Source: Selenomonas sp. TAMA-11512 (GTDB taxonomy: Bacteria; Bacillota; Negativicutes; Selenomonadales; Selenomonadaceae). From it: a stretch of DNA of 64,000 nucleotides. A program made the position numbers and the translations under genes. Below, one piece after another: positions 35,374 through 43,929 of the stretch (its first letter is position 1; each line of letters starts with the position of its first letter). The DNA lies in NCBI RefSeq assembly GCF_037076525.1, contig NZ_AP029018.1:682001-746000 (forward strand). Reading direction: 5' to 3'. The notes beneath the pieces are model-generated. The model saw only the letters and a list, made by a program, of their open reading frames with translations. It was not told where the DNA came from and searched no databases.

Positions 35374-36771
35374 ATGAAACGACACGCGCAAGTGTTCGCG
35401 CCGCGGATACGGTTCGCCGCTCTCTGCGCAGGCAGGAGAGCAGCCTTCTCCGACTGGCTCGGCTTCTTGGTGTTTCATAGGAAAAACATAGCTTGTCACA
35501 TGCTCCTCGCGGCTCTGCTGTGGGGAATGTGTGGCTCGGGAATAGCGACAGCGGCAGAGGCTCGGAGCATTGAGCAGCTGACCGTCCGGGTAGAGGCAGC
35601 GACATCGCTGCCTCTTGCTGTAGAACGGCGCATGGAGTCGAGTGTGCAGGCGATCGCCGAGCAGCTCCTGCTCGGACAGAAGCTCGCCGCCTACGAAGAG
35701 CGGAGAGAAAAGGACGAGACTCTCATACGAGATGTATTTGATCGCGTGCTCGTCGGATACACCGTGTCGGAGGTCAGCATCACAGCCGATGTAAATACGC
35801 GGATACGGGTGACGCTTCTGCCGTGGCAGGATACGATTGAAGCCGTCGAGACGGACATCGCCGTCGAGAGCCTTGAGCCGCCGATGGCGTCGCTCGTTTT
35901 GAAGGACATGGAGGGCGTCGATGAAATCTATGCGGATACGCTGCTGGGGCTCCCCCTCGCCGCGACGGATTGGGTGCAGGGCGTCCTGAAGGAGCGTATT
36001 CAGCGCTATCTCGATGAACACCTTCCGGAGTTTCGAGCCGATTTCGACATCGAACCGGGACGGGAGGCGAAGGTAAAGCTCCTTCTCTATCCGCGCCTTC
36101 CCGTTATACGCAGTGTGGATCTGTCCATGCGCTCAAGCTCCATTCCGAACTTTACACTTCTGGCGTACCGCGGTCGGATGCAGCGGGAGGCGAACCATCT
36201 CCTGGGCGTGCCCGTTGCCTTTGTCAAGCGGCATGCACGGGAACTTGCCGAGGACATGGCGCATGCCCTCGATGAGGAGCCGGGTGTCCGCGCGCTCACG
36301 CTCCAGACCCAGGTCTCTTACCGCATCGGTGAAAAGACGGCTGTGGAGACACGCTCCGATACGAAGGCATGGAAGCTGCGGACGGAAGGATGGGCGGACA
36401 TCGGCAGAAAAGACGCGAAGGACCGGGATATTCGATTCCGCGTGCACGCGGGAAAGTACCTGTCCGATCGGGATGAGCTGTTCTATGAGCTTGACTTCTA
36501 TCCGCAGGAGAATCGCTGGCGGCATTTCTTCGGCTATGAGAGAGAGCTTTTTCCGCGTTGGTGGGCGGCGTTGAAGTACGATACCCATGAGCACGGCAGC
36601 ATCGCAGCCTTTCGCACACGGATCTCGCCCAAGCTGCAGCTTCGCTATGAGTACCGCGATTCCGAGCGCATGAGCGAGGTCGGGCTGTCCTATTACCTTC
36701 ATGGCTTTCTTCGTCTTGAGCTCGTCAAGGATGAAGATGACGAATGGCTTCGTCTGATTGGAGACTTTTAA
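35374..36771 (+). CDS. Putative outer-membrane protein beside BamA, unrecognised family
   Basis: A 465-residue exported protein of no family I recognise. The mature part seems to have a helical/beta periplasmic half (about 63-310), including a stretch resembling a POTRA fold (about 205-310), and a C-terminal section (about 320-465) of alternating amphipathic strands ending in LRLIGDF, a terminal Phe like a barrel beta-signal. The start is uncertain: the ATG at 35374 gives a 42-residue lead before the hydrophobic core, while a GTG at 35470 or ATG at 35500 gives a normal signal peptide. It lies 3 bp after bamA. Confidence 0.7.
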   Translation: MKRHAQVFAPRIRFAALCAGRRAAFSDWLGFLVFHRKNIACHMLLAALLWGMCGSGIATAAEARSIEQLTVRVEAATSLPLAVERRMESSVQAIAEQLLLGQKLAAYEERREKDETLIRDVFDRVLVGYTVSEVSITADVNTRIRVTLLPWQDTIEAVETDIAVESLEPPMASLVLKDMEGVDEIYADTLLGLPLAATDWVQGVLKERIQRYLDEHLPEFRADFDIEPGREAKVKLLLYPRLPVIRSVDLSMRSSSIPNFTLLAYRGRMQREANHLLGVPVAFVKRHARELAEDMAHALDEEPGVRALTLQTQVSYRIGEKTAVETRSDTKAWKLRTEGWADIGRKDAKDRDIRFRVHAGKYLSDRDELFYELDFYPQENRWRHFFGYERELFPRWWAALKYDTHEHGSIAAFRTRISPKLQLRYEYRDSERMSEVGLSYYLHGFLRLELVKDEDDEWLRLIGDF

Positions 36772-36792
36772 TAAAAATTCCATCTCTACCGG

Positions 36793-36821
36793 TTGCACGG
36801 CGGATAAATGTTTGCTATAAT
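36793..36821 (+). promoter_or_regulatory. Sigma-A type promoter for the ompH genes and lpxD
   Basis: TTGCAC (36793-36798) and TATAAT (36816-36821) with a 17-bp spacer. It allows the chaperone genes to be transcribed separately from bamA. Confidence 0.85.
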
Positions 36822-36896
36822 ACACCGTATATGGCATTGCGGTCCGCAAACCGCAAGCAGCATATAAGTAATAGGGAATCAAAGGAGATTATAAGC

Positions 36897-37361
36897 ATGC
36901 TTAAACTACAGAAGACACAGGTCAAGATTTTCAGTATTGTCATTGCGCTCGTCTTTATCGGCTCGGTGGTAGCGATCGCTCTTACGCAGAGCGGCGCGGG
37001 AATCGCCTCCGCGGCGGGGAATTCCAATGTCGGTGTCGTGGACTATCGTCGCGTGATGATGGCGCACCCGGACTTCAACAAGGCAAACGGTGAAATGCAG
37101 AAGGCTGTGCAGGAGGCGCAGATGCGTTTCGAGGCAAACAACGCCAATAAGAGCGATGAGGAAAAGTCAAAGGCTTACCAGGATATCCAGCGTGAGCTCG
37201 CTCAGAAAGAGCAGACACTTATCAGTGCGATTCAGGACAAGGTCAATGCCGCTGTCAAGCAGGCGGCAGATGCTCGCGGCATGACGGTCGTTCTTGACAA
37301 GTCCTCTGTTGTCTATGGCGGCGAAGACATCACTGCGGATGTGGAGAAGCTTCTGAAATAA
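36897..37361 (+). CDS. skp: OmpH/Skp-family periplasmic chaperone
   Basis: A 154-residue OmpH protein: a hydrophobic N-terminal signal or anchor (about 10-40), then the OmpH start VGVVDYRRVMMAHPDF, a helical arm, and the closing beta strand MTVVLDKSSVVYGGEDIT. Skp-type trimers hold unfolded outer-membrane proteins for BamA. The ATG at 36897 has AAAGGAG 9 bases upstream, and the promoter excludes an upstream start at 36744. A terminator-like hairpin follows. Confidence 0.93.
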   Translation: MLKLQKTQVKIFSIVIALVFIGSVVAIALTQSGAGIASAAGNSNVGVVDYRRVMMAHPDFNKANGEMQKAVQEAQMRFEANNANKSDEEKSKAYQDIQRELAQKEQTLISAIQDKVNAAVKQAADARGMTVVLDKSSVVYGGEDITADVEKLLK

Positions 37362-37369
37362 GATATATG

Positions 37370-37403
37370 AAAAGGCGCCGTGCCGCAAGCGCGGCGTCTT
37401 TTT
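37370..37403 (+). terminator. Terminator-like hairpin after the first ompH gene
   Basis: An 11-bp stem with one G-T pair (37370-37380 with 37392-37402) and a T run. It could attenuate expression of the downstream ompH-type genes and lpxD relative to the first chaperone. Confidence 0.7.
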
Positions 37404-37434
37404 AGGTTTTTCGCGGGCATAGGAGGGGGAAGCG

Positions 37435-38493
37435 ATGGACAACGAGGAACAGAGAGGTGCCGATGCCTCGAAGCAAACGGACACCGCGCGGACAAAAAGT
37501 GTATATATTGCCGTGATCCTCCTTCTTCTATGCGGCATAGGCGGCTATGTGTGGATGCATACCGAATCGGAGAAAGAGCCTGTGGAGACTCCGATTGCGG
37601 CGCCCGCCGCGGCCTTCATCGATATGCATAAGGTGATAGAAGCGCATCGCGCGTCTTCCGAACTCGAACGCCTCGAAGAAGAGCGCTCGCAGCTGATGGA
37701 AGAGCTGGAGCACCTCCTGTCCCTGCGTCGGGCAGTATCGGCTCCGCCGCTTGAAGAGGAGCCCTTCCGCATGGCGGAGGAACAGAAGGAACGGCAGCAG
37801 CTCAGGATCAAACAGACGGAACTCAAGAAGGAACAGGAAAAAGCGGTGAAGCGCTGGGAAGAGGAGCATGAGCCGCTGTTCTTTGAAAAGAGGAAGGAAA
37901 TCGAGGAGCTCTACAAAAATCGCATTGTCAACCTGGAGATGAAGATCGACAACGCCAAGCCGATGGGGCTTTCAGAGGCGGAGCAGGAACGGCTTCAGCA
38001 GGAGTTGGAATACCTGCGTTCAGAGCGCGGCAATAAGATACGCGCCGTCTTTGACGCGTATCTCGCCGAGCGGAACGCCTATGCGCAGAGTCTCGCACTG
38101 AAGGATCAGAGCGCCGCGGTCAGCGATGCCGTCTCGGTTCGAGCGAAGGCGATGGAAAAGAAGGACGCTGCGGAAAAACGCAATACGGAGAATATGCGTG
38201 AGGAGATGCAGGATGTCGATCTTGCTGTACTGATTCGTCAGAAGCAGGCGGCGCTGGCGGCAAAGCTCGATGAGATCAGGATTCTTGAAGAGCACATCCG
38301 CAGGGATATCGAGAGCCGCGCCGAAAAACTTGCAATTATGCATCATCTGGATATCATATATACAGGCAATACGATGCCCTATTCGGCGGGATTGCCGGGC
38401 GCGGCGGACGAAGACGCCGTTCCGACATGGCTGCCGCAGGGAAGCAATATGCTTGATTTGACCGATGAGCTCATCAGAGAGCTCTCAGAATAG
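37435..38493 (+). CDS. Membrane-anchored OmpH-like coiled-coil protein
   Basis: A 352-residue protein: a short cytoplasmic N-terminus, one membrane helix (about 22-42), an OmpH-like start (AAFIDMHKVIEAHRASSEL), and a long charged coiled coil (about 70-290), over twice the length of a normal Skp arm. The C-terminal ~60 residues are neutral and include LDIIYTGNTMPYS, similar to the OmpH closing strand. It may be an anchored holdase or a spacer between membranes. ATG start after AGGAGGGGG. Assignment to OmpH is by local similarity and position. Confidence 0.75.
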   Translation: MDNEEQRGADASKQTDTARTKSVYIAVILLLLCGIGGYVWMHTESEKEPVETPIAAPAAAFIDMHKVIEAHRASSELERLEEERSQLMEELEHLLSLRRAVSAPPLEEEPFRMAEEQKERQQLRIKQTELKKEQEKAVKRWEEEHEPLFFEKRKEIEELYKNRIVNLEMKIDNAKPMGLSEAEQERLQQELEYLRSERGNKIRAVFDAYLAERNAYAQSLALKDQSAAVSDAVSVRAKAMEKKDAAEKRNTENMREEMQDVDLAVLIRQKQAALAAKLDEIRILEEHIRRDIESRAEKLAIMHHLDIIYTGNTMPYSAGLPGAADEDAVPTWLPQGSNMLDLTDELIRELSE

Positions 38494-38511
38494 GAGTTGG
38501 AAGGTAGACCT

Positions 38512-38958
38512 ATGAATATGAAAAGAAGACTGCTTGCCGTAGGGATGATCGCTATGTTTTCATTGGCCGCCGCCGGCTGCGGATCGACCGAGATCGGCTA
38601 CATGGATTCGCTCCGCGTGCAGAATGAGTCGCCGCAGCTCAAGACAATCATCGAGGATGCGCAGCAGAAGATGATTGACGCGCAGATGGCGGCGGAGGCG
38701 GACCTCAAGGCAAAGCAGGACGCCGGTATGAGTGAAGAGGAGCTGCAGCAGGAGATGCAGAAGGCAGCCGCAAAGCTGCAGGGACAGCAGCAGCAGGTCT
38801 CCTTGCAGATTGAGCAGAAGGTGCAGGCCGTCATCGGTGAAATCGCGCGCGAGAAAAAGCTCGATGCCGTTGTCAGACAGGATGCGCAGCATAACGCCAA
38901 AGTCGTCGTTCAAGGCGGTACGGACATCACGGACGAAGTCATTGCAAAGCTGCAGTAA
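38512..38958 (+). CDS. OmpH-like lipoprotein
   Basis: A 148-residue lipoprotein with a signal peptide ending in the lipobox AAGC (residues about 21-24). The mature part begins TEIGYMDSLRV as OmpH proteins do, continues as a Gln/Glu/Ala-rich helical arm (about 45-100), and ends with KLDAVVRQD...VVVQGGTDITDEVIAKL, the OmpH closing strand and helix. It would be a lipid-anchored Skp-type chaperone. AAGG lies 8 bases before the ATG at 38512. It is followed by lpxD. Confidence 0.85.
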   Translation: MNMKRRLLAVGMIAMFSLAAAGCGSTEIGYMDSLRVQNESPQLKTIIEDAQQKMIDAQMAAEADLKAKQDAGMSEEELQQEMQKAAAKLQGQQQQVSLQIEQKVQAVIGEIAREKKLDAVVRQDAQHNAKVVVQGGTDITDEVIAKLQ

Positions 38959-38985
38959 ATCTCCCAGCAAAGGAGCTGTAGACGA

Positions 38986-39996
38986 ATGAAAAAGACCTTA
39001 CAGGAGATTGCGGATCTCATCCACGGCAAGCCGGTCGGCGATGTCGATACCGTGATCACCGGTCTGAGCAATATATCGGACGCGCGTGCGGGCGATATCA
39101 TCTTTGCTGTCGGATCGCATATCGAAGAGGCCCGCGAGAGCCTTGCCTCAGCGGTGCTTTTGCCAGAAGGCGTGGACGGATTCAGGCAGTCCGTCATCCA
39201 CGTGCAGGATCCGAAGGCGGCGTTTGCCGTGCTGCTCGCGCACTTCACGCCGCCGCTTGAGCATCCCATGGGCGTCAGTGATCTTGCCTATATCGGTCCC
39301 GGCGTCAAGATTGCCGGATCGGCAAAGATCCTTCCCTACGCCGTCGTTGACGCGCACGCGGAGATCGGGGAAAATGTCATTCTGTATCCGCATACCTATA
39401 TCGGACAGTATGCCTCCATCGGCGATGACAGCGTCGTCCACGCGGGGGCTGTCGTGCGGGAGCACTGTAAGCTCGGCAAGCGCTGTGTCATTCAGAACGG
39501 CGCGGTGATCGGCGCGGACGGGTTCGGCTTCACGACGTCAGACGGCATCCATACAAAAGTTCCGCAGGTCGGCAACGTCATCATTGAAGATGATGTGGAG
39601 GTCGGCGCGCAGGTCGGCATCGATCGCGCGGCGATGGGCTCGACCGTCATCGGAAAGGGCACGAAGATCGACAACCTTGTGCATGTGGGGCACAACTGCA
39701 GCATCGGCGCAAACAACCTGATCGTCGCGCAGACGGGGATTTCCGGCTCGACCTCGACGGGAGAGAACGTCACCTTTGGCGGGCAGACAGGTGTGGTCGG
39801 GCATATCCATATCGGTGCGCACTCTACATACGCGGCGCGCAGCGGCATCATCACGGACATGCCGGAGGGCTACTTCGGCGCCGGCTTCCCTGCGCAGAGC
39901 CACCAGGAATGGCTCCGTATGCAGGCGGCGATGCGCCATCTCGCGGAATTGATGAAAAAAGTCAAGCGGCTCGAAAAGGAATTAAGGAATCGCTGA
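38986..39996 (+). CDS. lpxD: UDP-3-O-acylglucosamine N-acyltransferase LpxD
   Basis: A 336-residue LpxD, the third enzyme of lipid A synthesis. It has an N-terminal uridine-binding domain (about 1-100), a left-handed beta-helix of hexapeptide repeats (about 100-300) with the catalytic-His segment [11 protein letters not shown], and a C-terminal helix pair. The last residues and the TGA stop lie inside the terminal repeat of the MITE-like element at 39982, so the original tail may have been replaced. lpxC, fabZ and lpxA do not follow in this window. Confidence 0.95.
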   Translation: MKKTLQEIADLIHGKPVGDVDTVITGLSNISDARAGDIIFAVGSHIEEARESLASAVLLPEGVDGFRQSVIHVQDPKAAFAVLLAHFTPPLEHPMGVSDLAYIGPGVKIAGSAKILPYAVVDAHAEIGENVILYPHTYIGQYASIGDDSVVHAGAVVREHCKLGKRCVIQNGAVIGADGFGFTTSDGIHTKVPQVGNVIIEDDVEVGAQVGIDRAAMGSTVIGKGTKIDNLVHVGHNCSIGANNLIVAQTGISGSTSTGENVTFGGQTGVVGHIHIGAHSTYAARSGIITDMPEGYFGAGFPAQSHQEWLRMQAAMRHLAELMKKVKRLEKELRNR

Positions 39997-40149
39997 TAAA
40001 ATGAAGTCTGTCAGATTGGTGTAGATTTTTCGTTCTATCAAGGAGGGAAACCGGACGCAGAGTGGTGCTCTGTGGAGGATTTGCCGACGCAGAGAGAGCG
40101 GAAAAGATGCGCCAAGATGGCTGTGTTGCATTTATCAGTGCTTCCCTAA
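39982..40149 (+). repeat. MITE-like element, copy 2 (~168 bp)
   Basis: Non-coding element with imperfect terminal inverted repeats (left TTAAGGAATCGCTGATAAA, right complement of TTAGGGAAGCACTGATAAA) and ends rich in TTA/TAA. It is near-identical to the reverse complement of 27601-27766. No transposase is present, so it would need an enzyme supplied elsewhere. It contains the lpxD stop codon. Confidence 0.8.
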
Positions 40150-40170
40150 GCAAAGCAATAACGGGCAGAA

Positions 40171-40213
40171 ACAGAAGAAGCGGCTCTGCAGGATGCGGAG
40201 CCGCTTCTTCTGT
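40171..40213. terminator. Bidirectional terminator between lpxD and the VTT gene
   Basis: Perfect 16-bp stem (40171-40186 and 40198-40213) with an 11-nt loop between two convergent genes. T tracts are short on both sides, but position and stem strength support termination in both directions. Confidence 0.75.
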
Positions 40214-40220
40214 TTAATGC

Positions 40221-40922
40221 CTATTTATTTAAATAGCGCCTCTCATAATACCATGCCCCGGACATGAGGATGGCGGCGACGACGCAGGCGAGGATGATGC
40301 GCGTCGGATCGTTTTCCTGCGAGACCGTATCGTGACCAATGATCGCCTCGATGGCGGTTGACGGGAACTTGCCGATGAAAGCGGCAATCGTATAATCTCG
40401 AAGCGATATCGCGCTGAGCGCGCCGACCGCGTTGATGAACCCCGAGGGGAGGTATGGAACGACGCGCGCAATCAGCATGATGATGAAGCCCTTCTCCCCG
40501 CTGTACTTATCGATCTTGGCGAGCTTCGGATGCTTCGCGATAACCTTTTCGGCAGCGCCGCGGAAGAGGTAGCGCAGGAGGAGGAAGCTGATGACGACCC
40601 CGACCGTTTCCGCGATGACCGAAAGAATGATGCCCGGGACGATGCCGAAGATGATCGTGTTTGCCGTCGAAAAGATGAAGGCGGGAGGGAAGCCGATCGC
40701 GTTCGCGAACACCACGAGCAGGAAGCTGCATAGGATGGCCCATGAGCCGAACGAGCGAATGTAGTCCGCCGTTGCTATAAAATCTCCCGTCGCGAGCACC
40801 TGCCAGAGCGTCGGGAAGAACGACGGATTTAAGAGGTGAATGACGCCGAGAAGCGCGATGGCCAAGAAAAGCGCAATGAGATTTATGATTTTCGCGGAGC
40901 GTTCCTGAGTCTTTTCCTGCAT
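40221..40922 (-). CDS. VTT-domain (TVP38/DedA-like) membrane protein
   Basis: A 233-residue polytopic protein of the TVP38/TMEM64 (VTT) family, with about five or six hydrophobic helices. Family segments are visible: ANAIGFPPAFIFSTANTIIFG, GAAEKVIAKHPKL and ARVVPYLPSGFINAVGALSAI. VTT proteins are implicated in lipid scrambling or envelope homeostasis. It is the only gene of this section on the - strand and converges on lpxD. A GAAAGGA site precedes its ATG. Confidence 0.88.
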   Translation of the reverse strand: MQEKTQERSAKIINLIALFLAIALLGVIHLLNPSFFPTLWQVLATGDFIATADYIRSFGSWAILCSFLLVVFANAIGFPPAFIFSTANTIIFGIVPGIILSVIAETVGVVISFLLLRYLFRGAAEKVIAKHPKLAKIDKYSGEKGFIIMLIARVVPYLPSGFINAVGALSAISLRDYTIAAFIGKFPSTAIEAIIGHDTVSQENDPTRIILACVVAAILMSGAWYYERRYLNK

Positions 40923-40971
40923 GAGAGATTATATCATCCTTTCAAAATACGGAGTAAGGTGTGACCTCATC

Positions 40972-41000
40972 ATTATAATACAAAAGGGAGAAAATGGAAA
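40972..41000 (-). promoter_or_regulatory. Probable promoter for the VTT gene (- strand)
   Basis: On the - strand, TTTCCA (40995-41000) and TATAAT (40972-40977) are 17 bp apart, about 50 bp before the start codon. The -35 box is weak. Confidence 0.5.
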
Positions 41001-41009
41001 TGTGATTCC

Positions 41010-41038
41010 TTTACGCTTTTTTATCTTCGTGCTATAAT
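41010..41038 (+). promoter_or_regulatory. Probable promoter for hpt
   Basis: TTTACG (41010-41015) and TATAAT (41033-41038), 17-bp spacer. Transcription would start near 41045, so the hpt start must lie downstream of that. Confidence 0.6.
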
Positions 41039-41115
41039 CTATTATGATTTATAGAATTTACCATTTGTGCGTGCGGATTTTGCGCGCTTCACAGAGAGAG
41101 AAAGGACGTCCTACC

Positions 41116-41658
41116 GTGAGAGATGACATGCAGGAGATTTTTTTGGAAGAGATTGCCATTCACGATATCGTGACGCGTCTGGGAGATGAGATTACGCGTG
41201 ATTTCCAAGGCGAAGAGGTATATGCCGTCTGTATTTTAAAGGGAGCCGCGCTCTTCTTTTCAGATCTCGTGCGCGCCATCAAGCTTCCCGTGCAGCTTGA
41301 CTTCATGCAGCTCTCCAGCTATGGAAGCGGCTCCGCCTCCTCCGGACAGGTCAAGATCCTGCTCGACCTTGCCTCCAGCGTTGAGGGAAAGAATGTCATC
41401 ATCGTCGAGGATATCGTTGATACGGGATTGTCCATGCACTATCTCATGGAAAATTTTCGCCATCGCAGAGCGAAGAGTGTCCGCCTCTGTTCACTGCTTT
41501 CCAAGCCTTCGCGCCGCAAGGTCGATGTCCGAGTGGACTACTGCGGAATCGAGGCGCCGGATGCGTTCCTCGTCGGCTACGGGCTGGACTATGCGCAGAA
41601 GTATCGCAACCTGCCTTACATCGGTGTCTTGAAGCCCGAGATTTATGCAAAAAATTGA
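41116..41658 (+). CDS. hpt: Hypoxanthine phosphoribosyltransferase
   Basis: A 180-residue purine salvage enzyme with the PRPP-binding motif VIIVEDIVDTGLS and the FMQLSSYGSG loop. It makes IMP/GMP from hypoxanthine or guanine and PRPP. The GTG at 41116 is chosen because AAAGGA sits 9 bases upstream, the length matches the family, and the promoter rules out the in-frame ATG at 41044; an ATG at 41128 is also possible. hpt next to ftsH is a common Firmicutes arrangement. Confidence 0.93.
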   Translation: MRDDMQEIFLEEIAIHDIVTRLGDEITRDFQGEEVYAVCILKGAALFFSDLVRAIKLPVQLDFMQLSSYGSGSASSGQVKILLDLASSVEGKNVIIVEDIVDTGLSMHYLMENFRHRRAKSVRLCSLLSKPSRRKVDVRVDYCGIEAPDAFLVGYGLDYAQKYRNLPYIGVLKPEIYAKN

Positions 41659-41669
41659 TGTCGGTTTGT

Positions 41670-41698
41670 TTGTATATTTTTCCCGTTGATGGTATAAT
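41670..41698 (+). promoter_or_regulatory. Sigma-A type promoter for ftsH
   Basis: TTGTAT (41670-41675) and TATAAT (41693-41698) with a 17-bp spacer, just after hpt. Confidence 0.7.
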
Positions 41699-41734
41699 AT
41701 TGCCTTGTACAGCGGAAACAAGGAGGAAGATCGG

Positions 41735-43729
41735 TTGAATAAATTTTTTCGAAGCGTTGTATTCTATCTCTTGATCATACTGGTTGCCATTTCCTTCATA
41801 GACTACTTTCAGCAGAAGGAGGCGGCGCCTCAGGAGGAGATCAATTACAGTGATTTTGTAAAGCGCGTGGACGGCGGTGAGGTATCAAAGGTTGCCATCG
41901 AGCGCAACCTCATCCGCGGAACGCTGTCCGACGGCACGGAGTTCGCGACGGTGACGCCGGATGCCCCGTACCAGGACGATGCGCTGTTAAAGAACCTGCA
42001 GGAAAAGGGCGTTGAAATTACGGCAGAGCGCCCGGCGGAGTCGCCGTGGTGGGTATCGATGTTCTCGTCCATCCTGCCGATTCTCCTGCTTGTCGGCGTC
42101 TGGTTCTTCATCATGCAGCAGACGCAGGGCGGCGGGGGCCGCGTGATGTCGTTCGGCAAAAGCCGTGCGCGCATGACGGTCAGCGACAAGATCAAGGTTA
42201 CGTTCCAGGATGTCGCGGGCGCCGATGAGGCGAAGCAGGAGCTTGAGGAAGTCGTTGAGTTCCTGAAGGAGCCGAAGAAGTTTAACGATCTCGGCGCGAG
42301 GATACCGAAGGGCGTCCTGCTCTTCGGCCCTCCGGGTACGGGTAAGACGCTCTTGGCGCGCGCCGTTGCCGGTGAGGCGGGTGTGCCGTTCTTCACGATC
42401 AGCGGCTCGGATTTTGTCGAGATGTTCGTCGGCGTCGGCGCTTCGCGTGTCCGTGATCTCTTTGAGCAGGCGAAGAAAAATGCGCCCTGCATCGTCTTCA
42501 TCGATGAAATCGATGCTGTCGGACGACAGCGCGGTGCTGGTGTAGGCGGCGGTCATGATGAGCGCGAGCAGACATTAAATCAGCTTCTCGTGGAAATGGA
42601 CGGGTTTGCCGCCAACGAGGGAATCATCATCATGGCGGCGACAAACCGTCCCGATATTCTCGATCCGGCGCTTCTGCGTCCGGGGCGCTTCGACCGTCAG
42701 GTCGTCGTGGACAAGCCGGACGTCAAGGGCCGCTGTGCCATCCTCAAGGTGCACGCGAAGGGCAAGCCGATTGCCGAGGGCGCGGATCTCGATATCCTCG
42801 CGCGCCGCACGCCGGGCTTTACGGGAGCGGATCTCTCGAATCTCATCAATGAGGCGGCGCTCCTGACGGCGCGCCGCAACAAGAAAAAGATCGGCATGGA
42901 GGAGCTTGAGGAGTCTATCGAACGCGTCATGGCGGGACCCGAGCGCAAGTCCAAGGTCATCAACGACAGGGAAAAGCGCCTTACGGCATACCACGAAGGC
43001 GGTCATACGATCGTCGGCATGCTCTTAGAGCACGCCGATCCCGTCCATAAGGTCACGATCATTCCGCGCGGCAGGGCAGGCGGCTATACGCTCATGCTGC
43101 CGAAGGAAGACCGCTCCTATGCGACGCGCAGCGAGCTCATGGACCGCATCAAGGTGGCGATGGGCGGCCGTGTCGCAGAGGAGATCGTGCTTGGAGAGAT
43201 TTCGACAGGCGCTTCGAACGATATTCAGCAGGCATCCCGCATTGTGCGCGGCATGATCACACAGTACGGCATGAGCGATCTTCTCGGTCCGATTGCCTAC
43301 GGTGAGGGACAGGAGCATCAGGTATTCCTTGGCCGCGACTTCAGCCAGCAGAGGAATTACTCCGAGGATGTGGCGGCGGAGATTGATAAGGAAGTCCGCC
43401 GCATCATCGATGAGGCCTACGAGGCCTGCCGCACGATCATCAACGAGCATCGTCATGAGCTTGATCTGATCGCGGAAGCGCTCATTGAGCGTGAGACGCT
43501 TGACGCCAAGGAGCTGGAAGAGCTTGTTAAAACAGGCAGGATCAGTGAAAAGGAAGAGAAGCCCGAGAACGATCAAAGTGACGATGACGACAAGGACGCC
43601 GTCATCGTGGAGCCGCTGAAGGAAGCGGATGCGGTGGAGACGACGAAGCACGTCGAAGTCGGCAATGAGGATGAAGAGTACGTCAAGGAGTCAGCACCGC
43701 GGCTGAATCTGACAAAGCATGATGAGTAA
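41735..43729 (+). CDS. ftsH: ATP-dependent zinc metalloprotease FtsH
   Basis: A 664-residue membrane AAA+ protease: two membrane helices (about 5-22 and 102-122), AAA module with Walker A GPPGTGKT, Walker [12 protein letters not shown] and the second region of homology ([19 protein letters not shown]), then the zinc site HEGGH. It degrades membrane and short-lived cytoplasmic proteins; in diderms it also controls LpxC. The TTG start has AAGGAGG 8 bases upstream, while the frame continues up to 41705 without a ribosome site. The last ~60 residues form an acidic tail. Confidence 0.97.
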   Translation: MNKFFRSVVFYLLIILVAISFIDYFQQKEAAPQEEINYSDFVKRVDGGEVSKVAIERNLIRGTLSDGTEFATVTPDAPYQDDALLKNLQEKGVEITAERPAESPWWVSMFSSILPILLLVGVWFFIMQQTQGGGGRVMSFGKSRARMTVSDKIKVTFQDVAGADEAKQELEEVVEFLKEPKKFNDLGARIPKGVLLFGPPGTGKTLLARAVAGEAGVPFFTISGSDFVEMFVGVGASRVRDLFEQAKKNAPCIVFIDEIDAVGRQRGAGVGGGHDEREQTLNQLLVEMDGFAANEGIIIMAATNRPDILDPALLRPGRFDRQVVVDKPDVKGRCAILKVHAKGKPIAEGADLDILARRTPGFTGADLSNLINEAALLTARRNKKKIGMEELEESIERVMAGPERKSKVINDREKRLTAYHEGGHTIVGMLLEHADPVHKVTIIPRGRAGGYTLMLPKEDRSYATRSELMDRIKVAMGGRVAEEIVLGEISTGASNDIQQASRIVRGMITQYGMSDLLGPIAYGEGQEHQVFLGRDFSQQRNYSEDVAAEIDKEVRRIIDEAYEACRTIINEHRHELDLIAEALIERETLDAKELEELVKTGRISEKEEKPENDQSDDDDKDAVIVEPLKEADAVETTKHVEVGNEDEEYVKESAPRLNLTKHDE

Positions 43730-43870
43730 ATGCTTTCCGCATCCGATGCGAAAGGCATGTCATGGGCATCGGGACGGATCCTCTTTCGGAGTATTGACAC
43801 GGCCATGATATGCGCGCGGCTTGGCAAAGCCGACGAACGGCATGTGGAAGCATATGTTGGAGGTTTGAAG

Positions 43871-43912
43871 AGAGGGGCTGACGGTAAGGGTGTCCTTACC
43901 GTCAGCCCCTCT
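43871..43912 (+). promoter_or_regulatory. Perfect 19-bp hairpin just before the birA ribosome site
   Basis: Arms 43871-43889 and 43894-43912 pair without mismatch around a 4-nt loop. There is no T tract after it, and the GGAGG of birA starts 5 nt later. It may stop transcription of ftsH, protect an mRNA end, or affect birA translation. The rest of the 200-bp gap (43730-43870) shows no convincing gene. Confidence 0.65.
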
Positions 43913-43929
43913 CTGCGGAGGTGTATGCG

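Noticed and set aside
34699-36021. 440-codon open frame on the - strand across bamA and the next gene
   Set aside because: Antisense to BamA barrel sequence; composition is that of a mirror frame and no start site is supported.
41044-41115. In-frame ATG at 41044 as the hpt start
   Set aside because: The TATAAT at 41033-41038 would place the transcript start at about 41045, so this ATG could not be translated with a ribosome site.
43794-43822. TTGACA at 43794 as a promoter for birA
   Set aside because: No acceptable -10 box lies 15-19 bp downstream.
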